From Erythrocercus mccallii (lineage: Eukaryota; Chordata; Aves; Passeriformes; Dicruridae), in assembly GCA_013397435.1 (NCBI GenBank), contig VZRG01002953.1, positions 1 through 64,000 on the forward strand: 64,000 nucleotides of DNA, given 5' to 3'. Numbering within the stretch: the first letter of the stretch is position 1; the number at the start of each line of letters is the position of its first letter. Both the position numbers and the translations under genes were made by a program. Below the pieces are notes generated by a model that saw nothing but the letters and a program-made list of their open reading frames with translations, ran no database searches and had not been told where the DNA came from. Positions 20,277 through 35,200 of the stretch are shown here, piece by piece.

Positions 20277-23200
20277 GTAATATTTGCATTTACGTGCGCA
20301 GCTGTATTTGCAATTTGAGTGTGAGCCTGATGTTGGGTGTAATGAATCTCTTGGTTTATTCAGTGAAAAATGAATAAATTTCAATGGAAAGATGAGAGAT
20401 GCTGATGGAAACAAAGCTGTTTATATGTAGATGACTGTTTTAATTTGAGCTGACTGGTGTTTAGGAAGCAAGTAAGTGGTTTTAGTCGCTGTCTTGAGGC
20501 TAGGGGGATGAATATATATTACCTTTGTTGAGCCATCATGAGAATTTCAGCCTATGCTTGCTATTTTCTTGGTACACAAGTGGAAGTAAGTAGGGGTGAG
20601 GTGGTGTTTACTGGCATAAACTGAGTGGTGTCTTGAGCAATCTCCTGTGCTAAATAGTTTTGCCCTATTACACTGAGGCTCCTGTTGTTGTCAGTCAGTG
20701 CTGGTGCAGAGATGTGGCCTATGTTACTTCTGGGGTTTTATTTATGTATTTATGAGAAGGACTGCACAGAGTCAGATGTTTCTTCCAGAACAGGTTTATG
20801 GATAAAAGAGGTTAAATTAATAAATAGAAGGCAGAAGAAAAGAAGTCTGGTAGATTGTGTTTCACATAAACCTAGGGGGTAAAACGTCTTTGTTTTGTGG
20901 TGGCAAGCACTTAAGCAATGTTGTTTGTCAGGACTGCCTGGGTGACTTGTCACTTCTTAATGACGTTTTAGTCACTACTAGTTCTGTGATTCGGAATTTA
21001 TTCTGATGAAAGGAGGATAAAAAACCCCCCAAACCAAACAGAGCAGTCTTCAGAATCTTTTTTTCTCTTTGAACAATCATTTAAGAATGCATATGCTGTT
21101 ATTTACTGAACTTAACTGTCATGAAGTGAGAAATTCCTGAAAAGATTACATCAAAGTTATGACAGAATTGCTTTTCAGTTTGACACTAAATAATATAGGT
21201 CTATTATATATAACTGGTTATATTATATATAATTCATTAATGTTACTATATTTAATGCATAAAATTAATCTTACTATGTTTAAGGTATGTTTGCTACTTC
21301 CACTTTGACTGCTTCTGTGGTCCATGAAAGGAGAGGCACCTGTTTCCTAAAACCCTTGGTTGAAAAATGTGCTTATTTTAGCAATAACATCTCATTCTGA
21401 ACATCCCACCCATTTATAACTGGGCTGTAACTGGAAATGTATTGAGTGCATATAAAGGTTCAGTGTGTAAGAGTCTGCTTTGTTCTATAAATAGAAGGTT
21501 CAGAAAGGAAAATGTTAGTCTTAAAGCTCTTTAAAAATAATTTGACTGTAGTTACTTTTGAAGTATTTGCAAATTGAGGTGAAACCTTTCAAATTATTCT
21601 CATTACTGATACCTCTAAGCTTCCAATCTGAGTTACAGCAGTATATTTAAACTTTCTGAAGAGGAAACTACAAATGCTTAAATGAAAATTTTGTAGTCAC
21701 TTAAGAGGAGTTTATTCTCAGATATTGTTTAGATGTGTTAGCTTGTGTGATGGCAGTCCGTAGCTGGATTTGCTACTAAAATACTGGAAAGCATTCATAC
21801 TTTGTAACTTCTACAAAGGAAATCTTGCTACATTTTCCCCACCTTATTCCCCAAACCAGACAGGGACCACAACATCTCCTCTCCTGGTCATGTTTCACTT
21901 TAATTAGGTCTCTCTCTCAAGTGTTTTTGCTGCTTTCTGATAAAAGCCTCTGGATTAAATAATTTTGCCTTGCTTTTAATTTGCCAACATGTTTCTCAGT
22001 CTGTTTTGTAATGCTTTGAATGGACTTCAGGCTGTATTGAACTAAGCAAACGCTTTATCCTTCTGCTTCAAGATTTGTTTCATTGTTCCCTAACTCACTT
22101 TTCCTGCTGGTGGTTTTCTGCTTTCCACACTTCTGAGAGATTTCTTTTGTCTCCTACCTACATTTGAAAAATCCTTTCTCCTACTTTTTCCTCACCTTGC
22201 TTGTAATTAAGCAGTGTTTGAGCTGCTCTCCCTGGCTGTGAGTGGTTATTTCAGAGTGCTGTGTGCATCTCCATTGACAGTTCATACACCCAGTGTGTAT
22301 CTCCTTGTTGTTTGGCATGTGGCTGGTGCCTGCTTGCTGTAATCTGCAATCCCCTAGGAGGGGAGCACAGCCCATAATGGACATTCCTGCCCTGCCTAAT
22401 GCACTGCTGGGAGGTCTCTGGGTGTTACAGTCCCTAGCGAGCTGAGAAACCTGGTTACAGCAAGAGAGATGGGAAAGCTGGGAAATGGAAATGAGCTGTT
22501 GTTGTCAGGAATCCCATGCTGAGGAGGAGACTTGTGGGTTTGGTGACAGACACAGGAGGGGTAACAACAGCACAGCGTTGCTTCCTGCTTGTCAGTGTGT
22601 TTTCCAAGCACCGTCACCAGTTGTTGATACAACACTCTGAGTGATCCCAAATTCATTCCATTGTGGATTTCTGTGGTGCTTCAAAATGCTGGTCAGGAGT
22701 CTTTCTGCTCTATGGCTGAACACCAGTGATTTGTGAATTGAGAGGATTCCAATAAAAAACACCTGTCCTTAATCTTATTTTGCTTTGATTTGGTTATTGT
22801 GCTGACAGACTTCCATGGGAAGCAATGAGGCAGCAATTTTGCCTATTGCCTCTTTCTAGTTGCAGAACCAGTCCTGTATTTTGTGTTTCATTCATATGAG
22901 GCCTTGCCTCTGGTTTGCAGTACTTTCCCTTCATTCATTTTTCTTAGATCTAAATAAGACTGTACTCCTGGTAGATTTTCTGAATCATATTCAGTGTAAT
23001 GGGGGTATCCAGGAGGACAAGTTGTAGCTTGCCCTGATGGTGTTAACCTCCTTGTCTGCCCAGTGGGAGAGTGAGGGACTCCTCTAGAGGGCAGTTCAGT
23101 GCAGGATCCCAATTCCAGCCACCTTGTGTCACCCTCTGGAGCATCTTCTGCCTTTCCATTTCATGTGTACAGAACATGGGAGATGAGCAAAAAAGGCACA

Positions 23201-26200
23201 CTGGGTGTTGTTAGGATTTCTGTATTTCCCTTGAGTCTCTTTCTACTGCAGTCTCCCAGATTTCAGTGAAGTTCCAACACTCCAGTTAAACTAGAAAGCA
23301 TATCTGGTGGGTCAAAAACACTCAACCAAAAAAGTGATTCTTCCTCACAGGAGTGGTACTATTTTATGTCTGCCAGAACTGGTAGGAGAGATGAAATGCT
23401 TTTGTCTGTTCCCCTTCCTTCCCTCCTGTCATCGTCTGCCTCTGTTTTCCTGCATTTTGTACTGGTTTTTTTCTGTTGCACGTCTTTCTGTTTCAAAAGC
23501 TGAGATAAGAGTAAAACTTGAAGAAAGGTTGATAGTTGCCAGTTAAAACTTCTCTAATGTGCTTTGCAAGACTGATAGTTTTTGGAGGGTTTTTATTCAG
23601 TGAATAGAAAATTCAGAGAAATTACATAGAAAATGACATTGCTATATTTCCTTCTGAGTCTCTTGCTTGGTCTTGGTTTTGTTGCAAGAAGGATGACTTC
23701 AATTTCAAGCACTGAAATCACTTCTGGCTTCAAGCAAATAAGGTTGATCTAAATCAACACTTGATGAGCACTTGGAAATTTTTATTTTGCTATCTTCTTT
23801 TCAGCACAGAGACTAAAGAGAGAGCCATCTACAGTATTCCAGACTCTTGAAAAAAGTTTTACTGGACAAGCCAATCTTTCAACATTATAGCTTTATAATG
23901 TTCTGTAATGGATTTCAGTGTCTCCAGAGGTAAATCCAGCAAATGTAACTGGCCAGTGTTTTGAGAGATTTTTCCTATTAGTTTTGCCACAATAGTGATT
24001 CTGCATAACAGTCACTGCAGTTTATTTAAAGCAAAATCCATTAGCAGTAAATTCTGTTACTTTTTGGTAGATTTTTCAGGTAGATGAAGAAATCAGATAA
24101 ATTGATAAAACACACAGAGTAACATCACCTGTGTAAGTCGATGTGGTTTGAGGCCACAGTCGAGTACATATATTAAAAATGTGTGGAAGTTCTCAGTTGT
24201 CTGTTCATTAGATTGTGGAGAGGTGCTTTGAATTTTTTCAGAACTCTTATCATACCTAGAAGTACTGGTTCAGACACAGAAAATTATTACTAAGTATAGG
24301 AAAAGATCTCTACACTTTTGCCCCCTGAAGTCACTCTCATTCCAGGAGCTTCCACTCTGCTGCAGCTGTTAGTATTATTAACTTTTCAAGTGAGTCAAAG
24401 TACTTTGGTTTTGGGATTCAATGTATTTGTATTGTAAATGTTTCTTTGTATTTTTTTCAAGGAGTGAATTTTAATGTATTTCACTTTTTTAATCTACTTC
24501 CCCATTGCTTGACACCATCCATGAGCTTGCAGCTCTGAGGAAAAGTAGTTGTTTTGTGTTTTCCTTGACAGAGTGAAAATTTTTAAATAATCCCTTAGTT
24601 TACAGAGCATCTGAAAGATTTATAGTCAGTGTCATTAATGCATGGTGACATAGATTAGTCAAGAGGTGAGCAAGGTTTTGTGAGTTTTACAGTTTCCCTG
24701 AGGTGCATGCTATCCACAGTACTTTATTCCAATTATCATGCACAATGTCCTTTTGACCATTTATTATCTTTTTGGAATTACCACATGAAGAGCTCTATGT
24801 AGTAAGTGATCAAGCCATTTTCCTGGTTTCCCACACAGATGGTTCCTACTGTTGGCTTGTAGGAAACTGAGTTTTTTTAGGTTATTTTTATCTTAGATGA
24901 TGAACTTATTTGTTTGAGACCTTCCTCTTAGGGAGAACATACCTGTTTGTGCTGTAAAGATTCACATTTTAGGTCAGAGCAGTCCAGTTCATGGTAATAA
25001 GGGAGCTATTCCCTCAACTGAGGCAAGGAAAGGGAGTTTTTTGGGGTGTGAATTCCCACTTGATTGAGCCTCCTCTCTGCCCACCAAAAAAAAAAAAGTT
25101 CTAGTTGGCAATATCTTGTCTCTTTTCAATATTTTAGACTTTTTCAGTTTCTTTTTAAGCTGAGCCTTCTTATGGTTTATAAAGAGCTTCTTTTAAACAT
25201 TTCTGAAATCGAGGGCTACATCTATGTGTGGCAGTCCATGGTTTGGAGTTTGCTGGTGTAATGGATATACTTTTCATTGAAGGAAACAGATAAATACATT
25301 TGTAAAGAGATTTTGTATATCTTTGTCACTTCTCAGTACTTACAGTAATTTTAGTGTCTTACTTAATGTTTTAAAAAATCTGAGATGTTAAAGAAGTATT
25401 ACGGTCATGCTGAAAGTAAATTTTTAAGTCAACTGTATGGAAGTTAATACAGAGACCTAGGAAAACTCAAAAACGAAGATATTGCTAAATTAAAATTACA
25501 TGTGTGAAATAAAAAAATAGCAGGAGCAATCTGTGTGTGACATCAGTGGTTTTCTTTTCCAATCATCCTTCATTCCCTTGAACTAAAAAGGCATAACATC
25601 TTTTCAGTCTGTCCTCACAGTTGCTGTTGTCCCTTGTTAGCTGAAGTTTTGGCTCAAGCACTGTAGAATGAGATGTGCAGACTCAGTAGCTCTGTGATGA
25701 ATGACTTCCCATCCCTCCTCCTCCTGGGATCAATCCTGGCAAATGGGTTAATCTTGTGTTGTTACTGAGTTTCAGGAGTTTTACTAAAGTATTGTGTTTA
25801 TTTAATAGTCTGACGCTCCCTGACGCGTCAGGGGATAGACTTTCAGAACACATTTCAGAACACATTTCCCTCTACTTTTTAGATTATTTCCAAATACCTG
25901 AAACCCAGAATCTTAATGGGAACATAATTGTACCAAAGTGAACCTTTATTCCTTATAAATAGGAACCTTATAAGTAGGAATTAGAATGCACTAACTTGGT
26001 TGTGTAAGAACATGTAACAGAGGTTTGTTGTGCCTCTGGGTTGGGAAAAGGCCTCGCAGAGTTGCTTTACCAAAAGCCCAGGAGAGGCAAACCCACTTCT
26101 TGAGCACAGGAAAGCAATGCTCATGGCTCTTACAAATGGCTCATTTCTGGTGTGACCATTTGCATCTTTGATAATGAAAATATATTCTCATCTAAAATAA

Positions 26201-29200
26201 GCTAGTTTTACTGTTTTCTTCTACTTGTTTTTGACTTGGAAGTTGGCTAATTGAGAAAAAGATACCCCTCACTTAGGACCTTTGCTGTTGATGTTCTCCA
26301 ATGCTGTGTGCAGCGTTCATTGGTAGCAGTCAATATCCAGGAGATGCAGAAAGCTGAAATCCATTCTTTATTAGGGAATAGTGCAAAATCACTGCTCTGG
26401 GAGGGGTAGGGTTTTGATGTTCTGGCATGACTGAATAGTCAGGTGCTCTCAGAATCAGCAGCTGCTGCAAAGCTGTGGGTGCTACGAGATGGAAACCATT
26501 GACTGCAGTGCTGATTATAAACAGCTCTTTTGTACGCTGGCAGCAGTGGAATTTCTCTTCCTTCCATTTTCCGGGTGACTTCTTATCAAGTATGACAGCT
26601 TGTCATGAGTGATCATCGTCACATCAGTCCCGTGAGAATGGGGCTCCTCTGGCCCTTCCATACACGGGGAGAGCACAGGTTCACACAGGGGTTGGCACTT
26701 GCACACACTTGTTGCACACTTGACTCCAAAGCAGTGGTTCAGTTCTTCAAAGAAGCAACTGACAGGGACTGACAGGGCATTAACCAAAAGGAGAACAGTT
26801 TGCTGCTCTCTGGAATTTATTACTCAGAGTGGCAAAGAGGCACTACTTGGGAAGGGATTTAAGAAGCTAAGTAAAGTTATTCAGAACATGTGTGGTTAAG
26901 TCAAAGGGAATTAAACTGGCTATCATTTGTTCTTTTGGACTGATCACAGAAATATATGAGAACATTTTATACTGACTTAAGCATACATTGGTTTAGAGGG
27001 ATTCTTGTGCTGAGTTTTTAAGCATTAACACACGTTCAGTGGTTGATACTGTGGATTTTTAATGTATTTTTCAATTGTAGGAGACCTTGAAAGGTTACTG
27101 TGTAGTGGTTTTTTAAATACAGAAAATGCACAGTGTACTTCACCCTTTTATGAAATTCAGTGGTTATATGTGTCCATTGTGGAAGAAAAGGGAAGGCAAG
27201 ACAGCATTTAAAGTGAGCTCCAGCAGAGGAACAAACCAAAGAAAACAGGCCACAAACCTGTCATTCACAAGACCACCAAATTATGATTTAGTGCCTTCAA
27301 AACAGGAATGAAAAAAGATGTGCCAGAAAGCTCCACTGATTGTTACAAGACTTAGCTGAAGATCTGGATGTGAAATGAAAGTGGTGAGGAGGAAATTGAG
27401 TCAGATGATACCAACATCACAGATACAAATCCTTTCCCTTTTTGTTTTCTTCAACTGAGTGAAGAATGTCTGCAGAGCAGAACATTGTCTGGATGTCTAG
27501 GTAGAACTGTAGCTTTTGGTGTAGGTGCAGAAAGGGTGAGAAATTCAAAGGTCCTGGATGTCCTGGGTTTGTTTGGAAACAGTTTTGTGTCTCTTGGCAC
27601 AGCATAATGATTAAGATGATTGAGAGTCTATGTAACCCTGACTGATATGGCTGAAACAACCTTTTGTTACCAATACCTAGAGTCAGCACATAGAAAATGT
27701 ATTTGTGATCCCAAACCATGGCATGTGAACTTCTGGGGATATGTAGCCATTTCAAATTCCTAAATTTCTTGGTTAGGAGGATTGACAACTGACTGACAAT
27801 TGTGAGGTCCTTTGCCTCTAGTCCTACTTGTGAACCCAGTGTTAAATTGTGGCCTGTAGACTCCTCATGACCAGGGAAATGATGCACGGTTTACAGGTTT
27901 CAGGGTTCTGCATTGATGTCATTGCACAGTTGCTCTGAGAATGTTGTAGATTTTGCAGGCATCAATATAAATTTTGCTACTAAAAATCAAGCTTATGCCA
28001 GTCTGTTTTGTTTTGGTGTAGTTTGATAATAAGTGTATGAGGTATAATGGCTGATTGTTTATGTGCCTTGGTTTGATTTTGGTCTTAAGTTGAAGATATT
28101 GCTTTTAAAGTTCCTATGTATTCTGTTTGTAGCCTTACAGTTCTTTATTTTATTTTGTTTAAAGCACTAGTTCTACCTTGAATAGACCTGGAAGTTTGTC
28201 TGTTTCTGGGTTGGTGTAATAAAACTTGTAATAAGTCCTCTGGAGGGATCATACTTGTTACTGTCTGAAATCAAACTTGCACCTCAAATTCCTTTATACT
28301 TAATATTTCAATACCATGTTCCATTATCTACCTTGTTTGAAGTATAAATTAAAACATTTGAATGATTTCTTTGGTTTCTTTCAGGGACTCAACAACAGCT
28401 TATGGCACAACATGCTCTGGAGAAAGAGGCTTTGGAGAAGATTAAAATAGAAATCGAGGAGGAGCTGAAACATCTTGATGAAGAAATCTTGGAAGGTGCT
28501 CTTCAGGTTTTCCCGTTTCAATCCATAATCTCTATGCACTGTAATGGTGGTTAATTTGTAACAGGTACTCCAGTTAAAGAGATTTTTGAATACGTTGAAT
28601 CTCTTTATCCTCCTCCCCCCCACAAGATTTGTACACATTGTCACATGGAGTAAAATAGTTAAACGTTACCATTTGGAGTGGTGGAGCCTGGCCAAAGCAA
28701 ACAACCGGATGACATTTAATAGGCTACTAAAAATAATGAAAAGTAAACAGCCCTTAAGCTGCTGCACTTGATGGCAGAAGTCCTCAGGAGTTAATATTTC
28801 AAGGAGTGTGGACTTAAACTGTCAGATTTCTGCCTTCCACCAGGTTTATTTTTTGTGATGTGCTTTGACTGTAGCTGTGGCTTTTGTAGGACTCCCAGCA
28901 AGGAACGATTTCAAACCCATCTTCGCTTTGCATGTGTGTTGCAAATCAGAAATCTGAAATAGAAACACTCTAGAGCTGTTTAAGTTCATTCATATGGAAC
29001 TTTTAGAAGTTTTAGAATGAGAAGGAAAAGGTTATATGAACAAAATAATATTTAGAAAAAACAATACTCTAGTACTGCTGCAGAGATGTCCATGTGTGGG
29101 CAAAGTTACTGTGAAAAAAGGCTCTTCTGCTGCTCCATCAGGGTTGGCATCAGCTTAAAATGGGATAACAGCTGCACATTCAGCAAACTTGCTGGTTAGG

Positions 29201-32200
29201 ATGCAACTGTGAAACAAGAGCTGGTGGGGAAATGTAGCTCAAAGTCATCTCTGCCTTGTTAGTAGCACTTTCAGAATGTATTCAGACATTTTTTACAAGG
29301 ATTTGTTCATTGCATGCTTTGACTACAGAGCTGTGATTTTCTTTGTCCCTCATGTAAACTGTGTAAACTGCTAGGATAAGGAATCTGAGACTGTTGATGT
29401 TCTTCTGTGAATCTGTTTTATTTTGTGTACCTTCTTCTCTCAGCATTTACCACTACAGGGTTTGACTGCCACACTTCCCCAGTGTTCAGCCCTGCCAATC
29501 CAGAGAGCTCAATAGAAGACTGCCTGGCTCATCTGGGGGAAAAAGTGTCCCAGGAGTTGAAGGAACATCTGCACAAAGCACTGCAGAGCTTGCTTAGCAA
29601 GTGAGTTTCCATTTGTTTATTTCAAAGGTGTTTCCTTTTGCGCTGTGACTGCTGATGAAATGCTGAAGTTGGGACTGCATCTTGTATTGCATTTCTTTCT
29701 TTTTCAATCTTCCTTTATCTGGCTGGGGTTTTTTGTTGTTGTTTTGTTTTGTAATGTGCAAATACTTCTTTATGGTATTTGCCCTTTGTAGCAATGTAAG
29801 CTCTAAAATTTTTCTAAGCTTTTGTTACTGACTTTCTGAGGCTGCTTCAAGCAGTTTGAGTTGCTGGTGAAACTGGCAGCTGCCATTGCCAGTTTCAAGA
29901 ATGCTGGGCTGTAGCCACATGAATGTCTTTAGCCTCATAGCAAAGAGTGGAGCTGAAGGTTTGTTTGTGGTCTGGCCCATGATGAGTGGGAGAGTTTCCC
30001 TGAGAGGATGGTAGCCACAAACCTTGTGAGCACCTTTGAGGTACACACCTAAAGAAGGTGTGGGCCTCTGGGCTAACCTTGGTGCCTTAACAGCTGTCCT
30101 GCCAGTTTAAGCTTATTGTGGAAATAGCACATTGCACTTGGCATGCTGGTATCTTAATTAATGTCTTTGCAGATTGGAACAATTGTTGTAGTTGCTTGGT
30201 TTTCTGTTATAAATTACCAGCCTGAAAGTTAATGGATTCACATGAACTTCTTGAGGCTTTTCTGAGTGACCTCCAAAATGTGTTGGTAGAGAGCTGGAGT
30301 TGGAAGGTGCTGCTTTAGGAAGAGTTACATAAATGCAGCCATGCATTTAAGTGGTTCTAGCTTGTTGATATTCTGATGTTCTAGGCTTGCTACGTTCTCT
30401 ATAGGAAAATATTTTCTTTCTAAGTAATGTTTACGTATGTACGTACATAAAGTCAGAAATGCCTGTGAAACCATGTTGCCTTTTTTTAAGGCAAACTAGA
30501 ATTACTGTTTAATCTCTTGATAATATCCTTCCTGCAGCTGTTCCTGCTCTTCTCATCCCACTGATTGATTTAGATTTGGTTTCAAAGAATTAATGTGCCA
30601 AGGAAGTCTAGAGAGTGCCCTTAAAATGACAAACCCAAATGATGTTTTCCCCACTGTGCTTTAACTCTGTTCTTTTTCCCCTGTTGTTGGTGCAGTGGTA
30701 TTTGATGCAATACTTATTAATTTGGCTTATATCTTCCTGCCCTCTGACAAGCATATAAACAAATGTTAGGGTGCAGTAGGCTGTTAGATCACAACAGGTT
30801 TCTGGAGTTCCATAAGCAGTTTTCTGTCCAATGCCAGTTAGCACTATTTCCATTAAAGTGAAGTCTGAACTTGCCTTTTGTCCTGATCTGGCTCAGGACA
30901 GCTGCTTTTGAAGCAGTGCATCTTCTGCTGTCACTTGGCAGAAAGCTTTTGCTGTTAATGACTCTTAGATGCCAGATGATCTTGGAGGAAGGAGTATGGA
31001 AGAGAGGAGTTTCATCATCCCAATTCAGAGAAGTAGAGAAGTGATAAATCTGGAATAGAGGTTGCTACTGAAGCATGAAGGGGTTTTGTGATCAAAAGTG
31101 CTGTTTCTTTCAAATAAAGGTTTCAACTCTTAACATAATGCTAATGCAAATATCTGTGTTAGTCCATAGCCTGTATTGTTTACAAAATTTTACTCTGCCT
31201 TCGCCTCTAGCTCAGGTATGAATTTCTTAGTGGAATTTTCTGTCTTTAAAATCTTAGATTATAAAAAAAACCCATATGCAAGAACTTAGAAATTTTGTAG
31301 CATATCAGAGAACCTACTTCTCTAATGTTTTCAAATTATGAGGAAATTCATTTAACCAGTTATATCAAAATGTGTAATTGGAGAAAGCTGATGCCTTCCT
31401 GACCCTGCCTGGTGCTGGTGTTTTATGTCCTGAAACACAAGACTTGTTACCTGTTGAAAATCGCTGTATACACGTGAAAATATTTTGTTCTCTGGAAACT
31501 GAGAATTTTCTTTTATTCACCTTCTTTTGTTTCCTTTTATAACTTTCAGTGTTGGTTTAACTTCTGCAGGCCGGTGACATATCAGGAGTATCGGGAGCGC
31601 ACGCAGGAGGCAGCTGCTCATGCCAGTGGATGGAACAAGGTACCACAGCAGTGACTTGCATTTGGATATGTCTCTTTGATGTCTGTATTGTTTGTACTTG
31701 TACTGCAGTTGTGCTTCGCAGAGGGCCAAGAATAGAAAGAACTTGGTTTTAGGATGAGATAAATTGCACTCTCGGAGTGGTAGATGTGCACATAGTGGGT
31801 AGTTTTATAGATAATTTAGCTAGAAGTTACTGAATGGAAGTGTTAGGTCAACCTTCCTTTAGTTCGGTAAAATGAAAAGTTAGATGTGTTGCTTGACTTA
31901 TTTTTTTTAAATTCCCAAGAGAGGTTAATTTCTGCAGCAGTTTTGGAATGAAATCTGAGACGGTTTTTTCATAATACTTCTCTACTCTTTCCCTCTTCCA
32001 ATGTCAGGTTTAAAATATATGTAAAAAAGAGTGCTAAACATGGTAAAAATAAAAATTGACAGTATCTTCATGATATTTAAATTGTTTAGAAAACATAGGG
32101 ATGGTGTTCCTACCTGGTTTTAAGAGCAGCTATCTCAAATGATAGGAATCTTCTTTTTTAACCAAAATGCAAATGTGTAAATGAGTAATCTTAAAATACT

Positions 32201-35200
32201 TTTCATGTACAATGAGTAGATTACTCTTCCCAGATTCATCTTTCATTAGTCATTCAAATTCATCATCTTAATGATTCTCTAATGGGTTCAGTCGGCAACA
32301 AAAAAAAATGAAAGAACGAAATAACTACTTGCAAATTTAATCACAATTTGAATGTTAAAATGTGGACTTAAATTTAAAATAGAACAATCTTTTTCTCCCT
32401 CTGCATTTTTTTTCGAGACTTTTCCCTGACTAGATTTCCCTGCTTACTTCAGAAACTGTTCATCTAACCAAGGGTGTGGGCACTTGTAAAAGCAGTTTAT
32501 TAAACATTGCATGACAAGTTACTGCCCGTGGCTCCAGCAATTATCATTGCTTTATGTGTGTGCTCTTTCAATTTGTCATCTTGTGATTTACAGCAGTTTG
32601 GTTTAAACAACCATGAAATATGATTATCAAGAAGATGGCTTGAGCTAGCACATTTCACTGGTGTAAAGCTGATGAAAGCTAAAACCAAACATAAAACCAG
32701 ACATTGTGGCTCAGCTGGCAAGGGAGGAGATGCTGCGGCTTCTCAGCTCAAAATGTTTTGTGTCCCCACTTCCTGAAGGTGCAGCCCTGGGTGGATGAAT
32801 GAGCTGCTTTGGGGGTTTATGATCCAGCCTTCATTGCTGCTGCATCATCCAGAACATCTCTGTCATCAGCTCTGCCTGCAACATATCTTGCTACAAAACA
32901 TATAGTCCAAAAGCAAACCAGAGTGGAAATTTTGTACCCCAGCATGGCATCTTGTTTGTATTGTTTTTGTGGTAGCTTGGAGCTCCAGGAATGCCCAGCA
33001 GTTCCTTCAATAATCCTTGTTTTGAGGAGATGGAATACATTTGTGGTGGTTTCATTTCCTTTTAATTTCCTTTATCATCTTAATCAGAATTGTGTTTTAT
33101 AACAGAAGAAATCTAGATACCTTTCCTGCCATCTAAGCTCAGCTTAATTTTTATTCTAAAGAAGCTGTTAGAAAAACATGTTGATGTTGAATTGTATAAA
33201 GGAAAAGGATGTTCATCTTTTATTTGAAATAAGGCTCTCATTAAAAAAAACACCAAATTCCAAACTACCTCAGGGCAAATTGAATTTCTATAATAAAATG
33301 AACATAATAAAAAATTTAAATACTCCATTGCTGAGTTTTTTACACTTTTTGCTTAAAACTGAATATTATATACATATATCCAAAATGCATAATCCTACTG
33401 TTGTGCAACATCTGAAAAGATAACAGATACTGTTATTGAGAGCCAGTTGAACTGGTGAGTAGGGTGTCAGTAATTTCAGAGGGAAGGGAAAGCTGGGTGG
33501 TGTTTGTTGGTCTGTGTGGGACTGGATGTTAGAGTTTGAGTTTGGTCCCTCACTCTGAGGCTGAAGAGTCATGCTGAATTTGGGAGGAATGGGTGGATTA
33601 CGCAACAAGTTGGCAAAGGAAGAGGACAACAATCATGCTCACTATGCCAGCATTTGAGCTCCCTTTATTTCCCAAGCAGCCTTTGTTTCTCTTGCCTTCA
33701 GCTTACAGTAAATGTCAAATATTGTGAGCTCTCAGTGTTCATGCTGCTGTAGAGTTATGTGGGTGTGCCCAAAGCCTCTGAAAGATGCCTAGCCTTGACA
33801 GCTAGGGTTTTTTGAATCCAAAAAGATTGAAGCTTCCTCTTGACACCTCATCTTGACCTGCTCCCTATATCTGTGCACTGTGATCTTGCACCTCTTCTGC
33901 CTTGGAGCTGAGATTCATTGCAAGAAGCTCAAAAACCCCAACACTTTTAAAATTCAAACACTTTTAAACTTCTGATACCATGACATCCCTAGTGAAGTGT
34001 TAACAGTTACCAGTGTTAACTGTTCATCACAGGACAACAGTGCTATAACCTGTCTGCCACAGTCTTGGATTCCTTTGTAAATCAGCTGGAGCATCTTAAA
34101 ATTATCAGATTAGGGGCATTTTTTAGGCCCTATCTGGTTTTAGTAGTCAATCTCAGTGTGTTGCCACCGTGAATTTAGTACAAATCTCAATTTCATCTTA
34201 CTTTGCCTATTCATCTTCCTCCGGCTTTGCACCCTAAGGTGTGATTTCTGGTAATAGTAGTGCAGGATATTTACAGAAAAGAAAACCAGGCTGATGAGGG
34301 AAGAGACTGGAAAAGGAAGGAGGCATTAGGAGTTGAGTATGAGCAGTAGTAGAGCCTTCATCTCCCTTGTGCAGCTGGAAACAGCATTCCAGTCTGCACA
34401 GTGAATAGATGTGCAGTGCAGTTGCCTCAATTAAAATGCTGTAAACCAAATATTTTTCTCTTGTGTCATAATCATGCTTTTCCAGATGCTAATGACTTCA
34501 GTTCATACCAGTTTCCCCCTGACCTTGGTGAGGTGCTGCATGTAAACATTGCCCAGAGGGTCACTTGTGTGCTCTAGGAGAATAAATTTGGAGTTTAAAA
34601 GTTTGACTGCATGTTGTTTTTTATTTAAATAAAAACATAATTTCAGAAGGAAGTGTCTAGAACCAAATACTGTGAAGGAGGTGGATTCACAGAGTCTTGC
34701 ATCTTCCAGAGCAATTTAGGTTAAGGCTGAGCACTCAATTAAAAGGTTTCTAAAGAGGAATGGGAGTAGGAAATGAGGGAGGAAGATCTCTCTGTGTTAA
34801 ATTTGGTATCAGAGGGAGAGTTTGACATGGAAAGAGCTTTGTACTTGTCATTTTAAACGTTTGTGATGTTATGCTGTTGGGTGGAGGTGTTTGTTTCTGT
34901 CTTGCCTCAAAGCCAAGTGTGAACTTCTGAAGAGACTGTCTAGCGCAGTGTTCCTATTCAAGAATGGGTATGAGTTTGCTGTTTGCATTTGGATGCGTAT
35001 CCCTTCAAGCTATTTATGATGTTGCATCTTTCCACTTCTTGGGTAGCAAGTTCTGGACTTGCTTCTCTACCTGAACCCTGTGTTGGGAAAAAAAAGTGGG
35101 GCTTAAGAAAACACTGCAGTGGTGTTCTGTCAAATTCTCAAGTTAAACTGTGAATTTTTGCTGACCAGATTAAGTTCTTCTTTTTTAATACATTTTATTG

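Larger units (their letters stand above)
20277..28384 (+). other. BCL2L13: BCL2L13 intron 2
   Basis: About 8.1 kb with no recognised exon, RNA gene or CR1 copy. It contains AT-rich duplications near 21200-21245, a 16-base palindrome at 25818-25833 and a 12-base tandem duplication at 25841-25864. Confidence 0.6.
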
